DNA of 64,000 nucleotides from Erythrobacter sp. (lineage in GTDB: Bacteria > Pseudomonadota > Alphaproteobacteria > Sphingomonadales > Sphingomonadaceae): positions 108,711 through 172,710 of the forward strand of contig JAHEAV010000003.1 of NCBI GenBank assembly GCA_024642565.1. The letters run 5' to 3'. Numbering within the stretch: the first letter of the stretch is position 1; each line of letters opens with the position of its first letter. The position numbers and the translations under genes were made by a program. Of this stretch, positions 48,841-57,413 are shown one piece after another. The notes beneath the pieces were generated by a model. It had not been told where the DNA came from, made no database searches, and saw nothing but the letters and a program-made list of their open reading frames with translations.

Positions 48841-49248
48841 CTAGCGTTGATCGCCTGCGTAGGAAAGACTTGTGAAACCATCAGGCTGGTCACGCCAGAA
48901 CTGCACCCGATCAGCGCCAATGATTGCCCAAATCTTGCCGTCACCATGGGCCATCGCGCGGTCTGTGGCCGAAGGTTCGGGCGGGCCGGACGGGTGCGAA
49001 TGGTAATATCCGATCACTTGCGGCCCGCCAGTGCGCGCTGTTCGGTGCGCGCCGATCAATGCCTGTGGATCAATCTCGAAATGGGTCCGCCGCGCCGGGT
49101 GGACATTGGCGGCAGGCTCCATTGCGGTGATGCGATTGGCGGTGCCATAAAGAATCCCGCAGGCCTCCGCCGGGGCGGCACGGCGGGCCTCATCAAACAG
49201 GCTTTCGATAATATCGTCTGCCACTTGCAGCGCGCTTGTGATGGTCAT
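48841..49248 (-). CDS. JAMM/MPN-family (M67) metallopeptidase
   Basis: Zinc isopeptidase-type protein of 135 residues, starting MTITSALQVADD. The JAMM ligands are complete: Glu28 (EACGILYG), His83 and His85 (YHSHPSG), Ser93 and Asp96 (SATD), giving HxH-x7-S-xx-D. Bacterial JAMM proteases often remove residues from ubiquitin-like sulfur carriers, but no such carrier gene is adjacent here. The gene is isolated: about 176 bases separate it from the chpT start, and rluD points the other way. Confidence 0.9.
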   Translation of the reverse strand: MTITSALQVADDIIESLFDEARRAAPAEACGILYGTANRITAMEPAANVHPARRTHFEIDPQALIGAHRTARTGGPQVIGYYHSHPSGPPEPSATDRAMAHGDGKIWAIIGADRVQFWRDQPDGFTSLSYAGDQR

Positions 49249-49345
49249 TGGGTTTTGCCCTGTATTTATGGCCCTGTAGTAATAGCCCCGGCGTTGCCAT
49301 GCCGGATAGAACCCGAAACAGCATGGTTTTCGCCTAAAAGATGGA

Positions 49346-49369
49346 CAGCCCTTCGACAAGCTCCGGGCG
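49346..49369. repeat. Sphingomonad-type short intergenic repeat
   Basis: The segment agcccttcgacaagctccgggc resembles the abundant short palindromic repeat of sphingomonad genomes; gccc and gggc form the arms, and its translation gives the familiar PELVEGL/SLSKG pattern. It lies in the JAMM-rluD intergenic region and appears once in this window. Confidence 0.5.
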
Positions 49370-49387
49370 GCGGGATAAGGGGGCTTT

Positions 49388-50344
49388 GTGAGCACGATCG
49401 AAACCATCACCGGCACTCTTGCATCCCCGGCCCAGCGGCTGGACAAGGCACTGGCCGAAGCGTCCGGCCTGTCGCGCGAACGGATCAAGGCACTGATCCA
49501 GCAAGGCGCGGTAATTGTCGGCAAGACGATTGCCGCCAACCCTTCGGCCAAGTTGCAGCCGGGGGCGCATTTCACCATCGCATTGCCGCCGACCGTCGCG
49601 GCAGAAGCGCGGCCGCAGGATATCCCGCTGGATGTGGTTTACGAAGATCCGCATCTGATTGTGATCAACAAGCCCGCCGGTCTGGTGGTGCACCCTGCCG
49701 CAGGCAACCTTGACGGAACGCTGGTCAACGCGCTGCTGCACCATTGCCGAGGGCAGCTTTCGGGAATCGGTGGGGTCGCCCGGCCCGGCATCGTCCATCG
49801 CATCGACAAGGATACTTCTGGTTTGCTGGTCGTTGCAAAAACTACTGAAGCGCATGAAGGGCTGGCCCGGCAGTTCGCCGACCATTCGATTGCCCGCACC
49901 TATCAGGCCGTATGCGGCGGGCATCCAATGCCGCCGTCCGGGGTGATCGAAAAGCGGCTCGGGCGGTCCGAAACCAACCGCAAGAAGATGGCCGTTCTGC
50001 ATGACAAGTCGCCGCGCGGAAAACACGCGGTAACGCATTATTCAACCCTCGAAAAACTGTTTGAATCCAGCCTGATAGAATGCCGCCTGGAAACCGGGCG
50101 CACCCATCAGGTGCGGGTTCATCTTGCGTCAATCGGTCATGCGCTATTGGGGGATCAGACATATGGAAGCACCCCATCGAAATTGCGCGCGATTCTGAAA
50201 GATCTCGGCTTCGCCCGGCAGGCACTGCACGCTGCCACACTGGGCTTTATCCACCCCGCCTCTGGCGAAAAAATGGAATTTCACGCCGAAATTCCTGCCG
50301 ATATGCGGGAACTGATCGACCAGATCACTCGTTTTAATCGATGA
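49388..50344 (+). CDS. rluD: 23S rRNA pseudouridine synthase, RluD-like
   Basis: Modifies uridines in helix 69 of 23S rRNA; 318 residues with GTG start at 49388. An S4 domain (AQRLDKALAEASGLSRERIKALI) is followed by INKPAGLVVHPAAGN, the catalytic GIVHRIDKDTSGLLVVAKT with its essential Asp and CRLETGRTHQVRVHLA. S4 plus catalytic domain with normal length fits RluD better than RluC. It lies 114 bases upstream of rpoH. Confidence 0.93.
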   Translation: MSTIETITGTLASPAQRLDKALAEASGLSRERIKALIQQGAVIVGKTIAANPSAKLQPGAHFTIALPPTVAAEARPQDIPLDVVYEDPHLIVINKPAGLVVHPAAGNLDGTLVNALLHHCRGQLSGIGGVARPGIVHRIDKDTSGLLVVAKTTEAHEGLARQFADHSIARTYQAVCGGHPMPPSGVIEKRLGRSETNRKKMAVLHDKSPRGKHAVTHYSTLEKLFESSLIECRLETGRTHQVRVHLASIGHALLGDQTYGSTPSKLRAILKDLGFARQALHAATLGFIHPASGEKMEFHAEIPADMRELIDQITRFNR

Positions 50345-50458
50345 AACGCGCTTCAAGACGCGGAAAAATGCTCTATATGTATCAATGTGGCCCGCACCAA
50401 TGGATGCCCATCAGGGGTCTGTTACCCGCGAGGTTGACGCAGAAAGGTTAGGGAAGAA

Positions 50459-51364
50459 GTGAGCACCAAGAAGTCTATTTCCGTCCCGGCACTGAGCGGA
50501 GAGCAAAGCCTCAACCGCTATTTGTCCGAGATCAAGAAGTTCCCCATATTGACGCCCGAGCAGGAATATATGCTCGCCAAGCGTTACGCCGAACATGAAG
50601 ATCCCGAAGCGGCAGCACAGCTGGTAACTTCGCATCTGCGGCTCGTGGCCAAGATCGCCATGGGCTATCGCGGCTATGGCTTGCCGGTGGCCGATCTGAT
50701 TTCCGAAGGGAATGTCGGATTGATGCAGGGCGTCAAGAAATTCGAACCCGATCGCGGCTTCCGCCTCGCCACTTATGCGATGTGGTGGATCAAGGCGAGC
50801 ATGCAGGAATTCATCCTGCGGAGCTGGAGCCTGGTCAAGATGGGCACCACCGCTGCGCAGAAGAAGCTGTTCTTCAACCTGCGCCGGATGAAGAAACAGC
50901 TCGACGCCTATGAAGATTCGGATCTTCACCCCGATGATGTGACGAAGATCGCCACCGATCTGGGTGTGGCAGAGCAGGAAGTCGTCAATATGAACCGCCG
51001 GATGATGATGGGCGGCGATGCTTCCCTGAATGTCCAGATGCGCGGCGATGAAGACGGCGGCAGCCAGTGGCAGGATTGGTTGACCGACGACCGGCCGCTG
51101 CAGGATGAAACCGTTGCCGAAGCGGAAGAGGCCGAAGTGCGCCATGAAATGCTGGCCGAAGCAATGGGCAGCCTGAACGACCGCGAAAAGCACATTCTGA
51201 CCGAACGCCGCCTGACCGACAATCCGCAGACGCTGGAAGAATTGTCGCAGGTTTACGATGTCAGCCGCGAACGCATTCGCCAGATCGAAGTGCGCGCCTT
51301 TGAAAAGCTGCAGAAAGCGATGCAGCGGCTCGCAGGGGAACGGCTGGTTCCCAGCGCGGCGTAA
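50459..51364 (+). CDS. rpoH: RNA polymerase heat-shock sigma factor RpoH
   Basis: Alternative sigma-32 that directs transcription of chaperones and proteases. The 301-residue protein starts at GTG 50459 with aggga before it. The RpoH box region is present (QKKLFFNLRRMKKQLDAY), sigma region 2 appears as LISEGNVGLMQGVKKFEPDRGFRLATYAMWWIKASMQEFILRSWSLVK and region 4 as YDVSRERIRQIEVRAFEKL. It is followed by a terminator. Regulated genes in this window may include clpB. Confidence 0.97.
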   Translation: MSTKKSISVPALSGEQSLNRYLSEIKKFPILTPEQEYMLAKRYAEHEDPEAAAQLVTSHLRLVAKIAMGYRGYGLPVADLISEGNVGLMQGVKKFEPDRGFRLATYAMWWIKASMQEFILRSWSLVKMGTTAAQKKLFFNLRRMKKQLDAYEDSDLHPDDVTKIATDLGVAEQEVVNMNRRMMMGGDASLNVQMRGDEDGGSQWQDWLTDDRPLQDETVAEAEEAEVRHEMLAEAMGSLNDREKHILTERRLTDNPQTLEELSQVYDVSRERIRQIEVRAFEKLQKAMQRLAGERLVPSAA

Positions 51365-51389
51365 CCGCCTCAGTTTTCGGAACAAACGG

Positions 51390-51431
51390 CGCCCGGGTAA
51401 TCAAGATTAATTCTGGTTGCCCGGGCGTTTT
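51390..51431 (+). terminator. Rho-independent terminator of rpoH
   Basis: Arms cgcccggg and cccgggcg (51390-51397 and 51420-51427) form a GC-rich stem followed by four T residues, about 25 bases after the rpoH stop codon. Confidence 0.82.
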
Positions 51432-51512
51432 GCGTTGCAATTCTGTGGCCACAGCCAAACCCATGCAGCCGCTAGACTTCCCAATCGCATTGGGGGCGAT
51501 TAGGGCGCAGAT

Positions 51513-52184
51513 ATGGTTCTGCGTATCACAAAATTGCTCGTCAAATTCATCGTCTGGTTCATGGGCCTTAGTCTGGCCTTCGTGATCCTTTACAAATTCG
51601 TGCCGCCACCGGTGACAGCCACGATGGTGCTGAACGGTGACGGGATTACCAAGGATTGGGAATCGCTCAGCAATATCGACCGCAATCTTGTGACGGCCGT
51701 GATCGCGGGCGAAGATGGCAAATTCTGCAGCCATAACGGCTTCGACCGCGAAGCGATCGAGAAAGCGATCCAGCGCAATGCCAAGGGCGGGCGGATCCGG
51801 GGCGGATCGACGATCAGCCAGCAAACCGCCAAGAATGTCTTTCTCTGGCAGGGTGGCGGCTTCTTCCGCAAGGGGCTGGAAGCGTGGTTCACCTTCCTGA
51901 TCGAGAATATCTGGGGCAAACGCCGGATCATGGAAATGTACCTCAATGTCGCGGAAACCGGCATTGGCACCTATGGCGCAGAGGCAGGGGCCCAACGCTA
52001 TTTCAAACATTCCGCGGCACGGCTCACCAAGGTGGAGGCCGCGCGCATGGCCGCGGCCCTTCCGCTGCCCCAGAAACGCGCCGTCGCCAGCCCTTCGGGC
52101 TTTACCCGCCGTTACGGCAACATGATCGCCGCACGGATGGGCGTGGTAAGGCGTGACGGATTGGATTCCTGCGTTTACGAGTGA
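51513..52184 (+). CDS. mtgA: Monofunctional biosynthetic peptidoglycan transglycosylase
   Basis: Family GT51 enzyme of 223 residues that polymerises lipid II into glycan strands at the inner membrane. One N-terminal membrane segment (residues 8-27) precedes the motifs AGEDGKFCSHNGFD (catalytic Glu), RGGSTISQQTAKN and KRRIMEMYLNVAE. There is no penicillin-binding domain, which marks it as MtgA. It overlaps the next gene by four bases (GTGA). Confidence 0.95.
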   Translation: MVLRITKLLVKFIVWFMGLSLAFVILYKFVPPPVTATMVLNGDGITKDWESLSNIDRNLVTAVIAGEDGKFCSHNGFDREAIEKAIQRNAKGGRIRGGSTISQQTAKNVFLWQGGGFFRKGLEAWFTFLIENIWGKRRIMEMYLNVAETGIGTYGAEAGAQRYFKHSAARLTKVEAARMAAALPLPQKRAVASPSGFTRRYGNMIAARMGVVRRDGLDSCVYE

Positions 52185-53146
52185 TCGTGATGGGCGCAGG
52201 GCATACACATAATCATGGGCATGGGCCGGTTCACGGCCATAATCACGCGCACGGGCACGGGCGGAATCATGCCCACAGTCATGCCCCGGCCGATTTCGGG
52301 CAGGCTTTCGCGATCGGCATCATTCTCAACACCGCCTTTGTCGGGATCGAGGCAACATATGGCTTCATTTCGGGATCGATGGCGCTGGTGGCCGATGCCG
52401 GACACAATCTGTCCGACGTATTATGTCTGCTGCTGGCCTGGGGCGCCAGCATCCTTGCACGGCGCGCGCCCAGCCAACGCTTCACCTATGGTCTGAAAAG
52501 CTCGACCATTCTGGCCGCCATGGCCAACGCATGCCTGTTGCTGGCCGCGCTGGGGGCGATCCTGTTCGAAACGCTTCATCGCCTTTACGAACCGGCTCCG
52601 GTCCAGGGCATGACGATGGTGGTGATCGCGGGCATCGGGATTGCGATCAACACCGCCACCGCGCTGCTGTTCATGCGCGGGCGCAAGCACGATCTGAACA
52701 TCCGCGGCGCATTTCTGCATATGGCCGCCGATGCGCTGGTTTCGGCCGGTGTGGTGATTGCCGGTTTCGCAATTATCCTGACCGGCAAGCAATGGATCGA
52801 CCCTGTCACCAGCCTGATCATCGTGGCCGTGATTGCCTGGGGCACCTGGGGCTTGCTGAAAGATAGCGTGAAAATGGGTATGCTGGCGGTACCCGAAGGG
52901 ATCGAGGAAGGTGCCGTGCGCGCCTATCTTGCAGGTCTGCCAGGCGTCACCGCCCTTCACGATCTGCATATCTGGGCGATGAGCACCACGGAAAGCGCGC
53001 TGACCGCGCATCTGGTTATGCCGGATGGGCATGACGGGGACAGTTTCCTGACCCGGATTGCACGGGATCTGGCAGAGGATTTCCAGATTGGTCATGTCAC
53101 AATCCAGATCGAAGCGACCCCGCATTGCGAAAGCTGCGCGACATGA
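52181..53146 (+). CDS. Cation diffusion facilitator with His-rich N-terminus
   Basis: Inner-membrane divalent metal exporter of 321 residues, probably for zinc or cobalt. Residues 8-35 hold about a dozen His in HNHGHG-type runs that bind metal. The six transmembrane segments include DAGHNLSDVL and HMAADALVSAG, the two HxxxD metal sites of CDF proteins, and a C-terminal cytoplasmic domain follows with HDLHIWAMS. GTG at 52181 overlaps the mtgA stop; ATG at 52190 is the alternative. It may be co-translated with mtgA. Confidence 0.94.
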   Translation: MIVMGAGHTHNHGHGPVHGHNHAHGHGRNHAHSHAPADFGQAFAIGIILNTAFVGIEATYGFISGSMALVADAGHNLSDVLCLLLAWGASILARRAPSQRFTYGLKSSTILAAMANACLLLAALGAILFETLHRLYEPAPVQGMTMVVIAGIGIAINTATALLFMRGRKHDLNIRGAFLHMAADALVSAGVVIAGFAIILTGKQWIDPVTSLIIVAVIAWGTWGLLKDSVKMGMLAVPEGIEEGAVRAYLAGLPGVTALHDLHIWAMSTTESALTAHLVMPDGHDGDSFLTRIARDLAEDFQIGHVTIQIEATPHCESCAT

Positions 53147-53259
53147 GCGGGACCGTGAAAGACGAAGCCCGCAGAAGCTTGCGCCGCGTAACTCCTGATG
53201 CACCAGACGTTTCCAACGGCGTGATTCCCGCAGCCGATGGTGTTTTCCTGCCGGGTTGA
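53143..53259 (+). CDS. Possible small protein after the cation exporter
   Basis: An ATG overlapping the exporter stop opens a 38-codon frame (beginning MSGTVKDEARRSLRRV). The overlap would allow coupled translation, but no family is recognised, so it may be a chance frame. Confidence 0.22.
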   Translation: MSGTVKDEARRSLRRVTPDAPDVSNGVIPAADGVFLPG

Positions 53260-53291
53260 TCCTACCGGTCAGGATCAGCCCGCGGGTGGCC

Positions 53292-53558
53292 CTAGCTGTT
53301 TTTCTCAAACGCCACGTAGCGGCTTTCCGCGAAGGCAGGCTGCGATATCTGACTGAACCATTCGACGTCAAAGCCGCCGAGAAATTCCAGCTTGCGGATC
53401 AGTTCATCCCAATGGGGCAGATCTTCATGGGCAAAGATCACTTCCTCAGCCCCGCCCTTGCCGGACACGGTGATGTCGCAGCAGATCAGGTCTGTGGTCA
53501 GCCCATCGCGTTTGTAGAATTCGACCCGCTTGACCTTGGCGAGTTGGAAGGGCGGCAA
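53292..53558 (-). CDS. Small hypothetical protein coupled to clpX
   Basis: An 88-residue protein probably starting at TTG 53558, two bases after the end of the clpX stop codon, with ggagg within clpX serving as ribosome binding site. The sequence begins [19 protein letters not shown] and contains [26 protein letters not shown]. No signal peptide or membrane segment is present. I do not recognise a named family. Its tight coupling to clpX suggests a role near ClpXP, which is inference only. Confidence 0.7.
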   Translation of the reverse strand: MPPFQLAKVKRVEFYKRDGLTTDLICCDITVSGKGGAEEVIFAHEDLPHWDELIRKLEFLGGFDVEWFSQISQPAFAESRYVAFEKNS

Positions 53559-53559
53559 A

Positions 53560-54825
53560 TTACGCCGCCTCCTCCTTGCCCTTCTTGCCTTCGACCACGC
53601 GGACCGGGTCCTTGCGCCCTTCAACCACATCCTTGTCGATGACGATTTCGGTCACGCCGTCCATATCGGGCAGGTCAAACATCGTATCCAGCAGCAAGCC
53701 TTCGACGATCGAGCGCAACCCGCGCGCACCGGTTTTGCGCAGGATTGCCTTTTCAGCGATTGTTTCCAGCGCATCCTGGGTAAAGGTCAGTTCGACATCT
53801 TCCAGTTCGAACAGCTTGGCATATTGCTTGACCAGCGCATTCTTCGGCTCGCTCAGAATCTGTACCAATGCTTCCACATCAAGATCGCGCAGCGTGGCGA
53901 TGACCGGCAAACGGCCGACAAATTCAGGGATCAGGCCGAATTTCAGCAGGTCTTCCGGTTCGGCCTTTTCCAGCAATTCGCCCACACGGCGCTTGTCCGG
54001 ATCGGCAACATGCGCGCCAAAGCCGATGCTGCGCTTCTGCAGACGATCAGCGATGATCTTTTCCAGACCGGCAAAGGCACCGCCGCAAATGAACAAGATA
54101 TTGGTCGTATCCACTTGCAGGAATTCCTGCTGCGGGTGCTTGCGCCCGCCCTGCGGCGGAACAGAGGCCGTAGTGCCTTCCATCAGCTTGAGCAGGGCCT
54201 GCTGCACGCCTTCACCCGAAACATCGCGCGTGATGCTGGGATTCTCGGCCTTGCGGGTGATCTTGTCGATTTCGTCAATATAGACGATGCCGTGCTGCGC
54301 CTTTTCGACATTGTAGTCGGAACTTTGCAGCAGCTTCAGGATAATGTTTTCAACATCTTCGCCTACGTAACCCGCTTCGGTCAGCGTGGTCGCATCGGCC
54401 ATGGTGAAAGGCACGTCAAACGTCCGCGCCAGGGTCTGCGCCAGCAAGGTTTTGCCGCAGCCGGTCGGCCCGACCAGCAGAATGTTGGATTTGGCGAGTT
54501 CGACATCGCCCGCCTTGCCGCCATGTTTCAGCCGCTTGTAATGGTTGTGCACCGCGACCGAGAGTACGCGCTTGGCGCGGTCCTGTCCGATTACATAATC
54601 ATTGAGCGTGGTGAAGATGTCCATCGGCGTAGGGACATCGCCTTCCTTGCGGCCAGCGATGCCGGCCTTGGTTTCTTCACGAATGATATCGTTGCACAAT
54701 TCCACACATTCATCGCAGATGAACACAGTTGGTCCCGCAATCAGCTTGCGTACCTCGTGTTGTGACTTGCCGCAGAAACTGCAGTAAAGTGTGCTCTTGG
54801 AGTCAGTACCGCTCAATTTGGTCAT
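53560..54825 (-). CDS. clpX: ClpX unfoldase subunit of ClpXP
   Basis: AAA+ ATPase of 421 residues that unfolds substrates and feeds them to ClpP. The zinc-binding domain uses Cys15, Cys18, Cys37 and Cys40. Walker A is [12 protein letters not shown], Walker B is [10 protein letters not shown], and sensor II lies in [10 protein letters not shown]. The IGF loop for ClpP docking (SIGFGAHV) is present. It lies about 200 bases downstream of clpP on the same strand. Confidence 0.98.
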   Translation of the reverse strand: MTKLSGTDSKSTLYCSFCGKSQHEVRKLIAGPTVFICDECVELCNDIIREETKAGIAGRKEGDVPTPMDIFTTLNDYVIGQDRAKRVLSVAVHNHYKRLKHGGKAGDVELAKSNILLVGPTGCGKTLLAQTLARTFDVPFTMADATTLTEAGYVGEDVENIILKLLQSSDYNVEKAQHGIVYIDEIDKITRKAENPSITRDVSGEGVQQALLKLMEGTTASVPPQGGRKHPQQEFLQVDTTNILFICGGAFAGLEKIIADRLQKRSIGFGAHVADPDKRRVGELLEKAEPEDLLKFGLIPEFVGRLPVIATLRDLDVEALVQILSEPKNALVKQYAKLFELEDVELTFTQDALETIAEKAILRKTGARGLRSIVEGLLLDTMFDLPDMDGVTEIVIDKDVVEGRKDPVRVVEGKKGKEEAA

Positions 54826-55029
54826 ATCCCGTTTTCCCGAATCCCCACCTTGAAACGACAGGCGCGGATTCGACCGACTCTAAAGCCGGATGGCCGATAA
54901 TCAATATCTAGGGCTACCACACAGCTTCTTACAGCTTGCTGAAGCAGCAAGGTTGCCCAAATACTACACTCATGTGTCCCGCTATGGTGCGGCTGAGTGG
55001 GCAGGTCCTCCCGCGTGGAGAGGCTGCCT

Positions 55030-55734
55030 TCACTCAGGCGCGCCGCCAGAACCCTTTTCTTCGGTGGGTTCTTCGCCTTCGGGGCGTGTTTCAAATACCT
55101 TGTCAACCAGACCGAACTTCATCGCTTCATCGGCTTCGAGGAAAGTGTCGCGGTCCATCGCCTTTTCGATCTCGTCCAGAGTGCGGCCGGTGTATTTCAC
55201 ATAAAGTGCGTTCATACTGGCCTTGATGCGCAGAATTTCGCGCGCCTGGATTTCGATATCGGATGCCATACCGCGGGCGCCGCCCGAAGGCTGGTGGATC
55301 ATGATTCGCGCATTGGGCAAGGCCACGCGCATTCCCGGTTCGCCGGCTGCCAGCAGGAAGCTGCCCATCGATGCGGCCTGCCCCATGCACACGGTCGACA
55401 CGCGCGGCTTGATATACTGCATGGTATCATGGATCGCCATGCCAGCCGTCACCACGCCGCCGGGCGAGTTGATATACATCGAGATCGGTTTCGAGGGGTT
55501 CTCGCTTTCGAGGAACAGCAGCTGCGCGGTGATCAGCGATGCCATGCCGTCTTCCACCTGACCGGTGACAAACACGATCCGTTCGCGCAGCAGGCGGCTG
55601 AAGATATCGAAGCTGCGTTCGCCGCGGCTGGTCTGTTCAACCACCATCGGTACCAGCGCGCCGGTTACCGGGTCTTGGGTGAACTGGCCCTGCGTTCCGT
55701 AAGTTTCGCCGGAGGTGCCTAACAGGTCGATCAT
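55030..55734 (-). CDS. clpP: ATP-dependent Clp protease proteolytic subunit
   Basis: Barrel-shaped serine protease partner of ClpX, 234 residues. The triad is Ser122 ([10 protein letters not shown]), His147 (MIHQPSGG) and Asp196 ([10 protein letters not shown]). It starts at [10 protein letters not shown] and has a somewhat long N-terminal propeptide and an acidic C-terminal tail ([11 protein letters not shown]). About 200 bases separate it from clpX downstream; no strong terminator lies between them. Confidence 0.97.
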   Translation of the reverse strand: MIDLLGTSGETYGTQGQFTQDPVTGALVPMVVEQTSRGERSFDIFSRLLRERIVFVTGQVEDGMASLITAQLLFLESENPSKPISMYINSPGGVVTAGMAIHDTMQYIKPRVSTVCMGQAASMGSFLLAAGEPGMRVALPNARIMIHQPSGGARGMASDIEIQAREILRIKASMNALYVKYTGRTLDEIEKAMDRDTFLEADEAMKFGLVDKVFETRPEGEEPTEEKGSGGAPE

Positions 55735-55858
55735 GAAATGCCTCTTGTCTTGAATGAACGGCCTATGTCGCGCTCCGATGGCCGATGTTCAAGGGCGTTA
55801 ATCTTGATCGGTGGAAAAGCCGCTTGTCTTGGCACTTTTCGCTGTCATTGTGGGACAC

Positions 55859-57352
55859 ATGAAACCCGCCAGGATCGCGCTCGCCCTTCCCCTCCTCTCG
55901 CTCGCCGCCGCAGCCGCAGCCGCCCCGCCGGAACATGCGGCACAAGACGCGCGCGACCAGATCGAACGGATCGCAACGCTTGATGATGCGGGGCCGATGC
56001 TGAACGCAGTAATCACTTATAACCCCCATGCCGCCGCTGATGCGGCCAGTGCGCCCGCAGCAAGCTTGCTGGCTGGCCGTACCGTGCTGGTGAAAGACAA
56101 TATCGAAACGCGCGAATTTGCCACTACTGCGGGCAGCCTGGCGCTGAAGGGTAACAACACCGGGCGCGATGCCCCGATGATCGTCAATCTGCGCGCCGCC
56201 GGCGGCGTTGTGCTGGGCAAGACCAACCTTTCGGAATGGGCCAATATCCGCGACGATAATTCCACCAGTGGGTGGAGCGCGGTGGGCGGTCTGACCCGCA
56301 ATCCCCATGCGATAGATCGCAACACCTGTGGTTCTTCCGCCGGAAGCGGCGCCGCCGTGGCGGCCGGCATGGCCTGGGCAGCGATCGGCTCGGAAACGGA
56401 CGGTTCGATCACTTGCCCTGCCAGCATCAACGGGATTGTCGGCTTCAAACCTACGGTGGGCATGATCAGCCGCACCCATGTGGTGCCGATCAGCCATTCG
56501 CAGGACACCGCCGGGCCAATGGCGCAGTCCGTGGCGGATGCGGCGCTGTTGCTGGCCGCGCTCGCGGGGCCAGACCCCGCCGATGCGGCCACGGCAGACG
56601 CCGCCATGCACATGACCGATTTCACCAAGGGGCTTGCCAACGCTTCGCTGAAAGGCGTGCGAATCGGGGTCATGCGCAAGCAAATTGGAAATTTGTCAGG
56701 GGTATCGGCGCTGTTTGAACAGGCACTGGCCGATATGAAGGCCGCTGGTGCCGAACTGGTGGACATCGAATTCGAACCCGATTCCGCCATGTACCGCGAT
56801 GAATACACCACTTTGCTGTTCGAACTGCGGGAAGACATGGGAACCTATCTCGCCGGGCTGCCCGGAACGGATATGCCCCGCACTCTGGCCGATCTGATTG
56901 CGTTCAACGATGCGCATAAGGTCGATGAAATGCGCTGGTTCGGCCAATCGGTTTTCCTGCAGGCCGAAGGGACGACTGACCGGCCCGCCTATGAAACCGC
57001 GCGCGCCAATGCCTACCGGCTGGCCGGACCGGAAGGGATCGACAAATTGCTGGCGGACAATTCCGTGGCGTTCCTGGTCGCCCCTACAACCGGGCCATCA
57101 TGGACGACCGATCTGGTGCTGGGCGATCATTATCCCGGCGGGATCGGGGCGGGCAGTCTGGCAGCGATTGCCGGCTATCCCCACTTGTCTGTGCCGATGG
57201 GGGCCGTGGAAGGCTTACCAGTCGGCCTCAGCCTGATGGGCGCCAAATGGCACGATCACGATGTGTTGAAGGCAGGCGCCGCTTACGAACGTGCCCGCTC
57301 GGCTACACTGGCCCAGCCATCCTTTGAACGATGGGAGCCCGCCGCGCGGTAA
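55859..57352 (+). CDS. Secreted amidase-signature enzyme
   Basis: Amidase-signature hydrolase of 497 residues related to GatA but with a signal peptide (MKPARIALALPLLSLAAAAA), so it acts outside the cytoplasm. The triad is Lys79 (VLVKDNIE), cis-Ser160 (CGSSAGSGAAV) and nucleophile Ser183 (GSETDGSITCPAS). The signal-peptide start at 55859 is chosen over an upstream in-frame GTG. It probably cleaves a peptide- or amide-bearing substrate unknown from sequence. It diverges from clpP and converges on tig. Confidence 0.9.
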   Translation: MKPARIALALPLLSLAAAAAAAPPEHAAQDARDQIERIATLDDAGPMLNAVITYNPHAAADAASAPAASLLAGRTVLVKDNIETREFATTAGSLALKGNNTGRDAPMIVNLRAAGGVVLGKTNLSEWANIRDDNSTSGWSAVGGLTRNPHAIDRNTCGSSAGSGAAVAAGMAWAAIGSETDGSITCPASINGIVGFKPTVGMISRTHVVPISHSQDTAGPMAQSVADAALLLAALAGPDPADAATADAAMHMTDFTKGLANASLKGVRIGVMRKQIGNLSGVSALFEQALADMKAAGAELVDIEFEPDSAMYRDEYTTLLFELREDMGTYLAGLPGTDMPRTLADLIAFNDAHKVDEMRWFGQSVFLQAEGTTDRPAYETARANAYRLAGPEGIDKLLADNSVAFLVAPTTGPSWTTDLVLGDHYPGGIGAGSLAAIAGYPHLSVPMGAVEGLPVGLSLMGAKWHDHDVLKAGAAYERARSATLAQPSFERWEPAAR

Positions 57353-57363
57353 TCGCTGAGATT

Positions 57364-57405
57364 GGGGCTGCGTAGCCCCTGCCCTTCACGCGAAGGAACA
57401 GGGGC
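57364..57405. other. Overlapping alternative hairpins between converging genes
   Basis: Two stems compete for the same bases: ggggct/agcccc (57364-57379) and gcccctg/caggggc (57375-57405, extended by cttc/gaag). They lie between the ends of the amidase and tig genes. They could act as bidirectional transcription barriers, but no U tract follows. Confidence 0.4.
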
Positions 57406-57413
57406 AGACGCGA

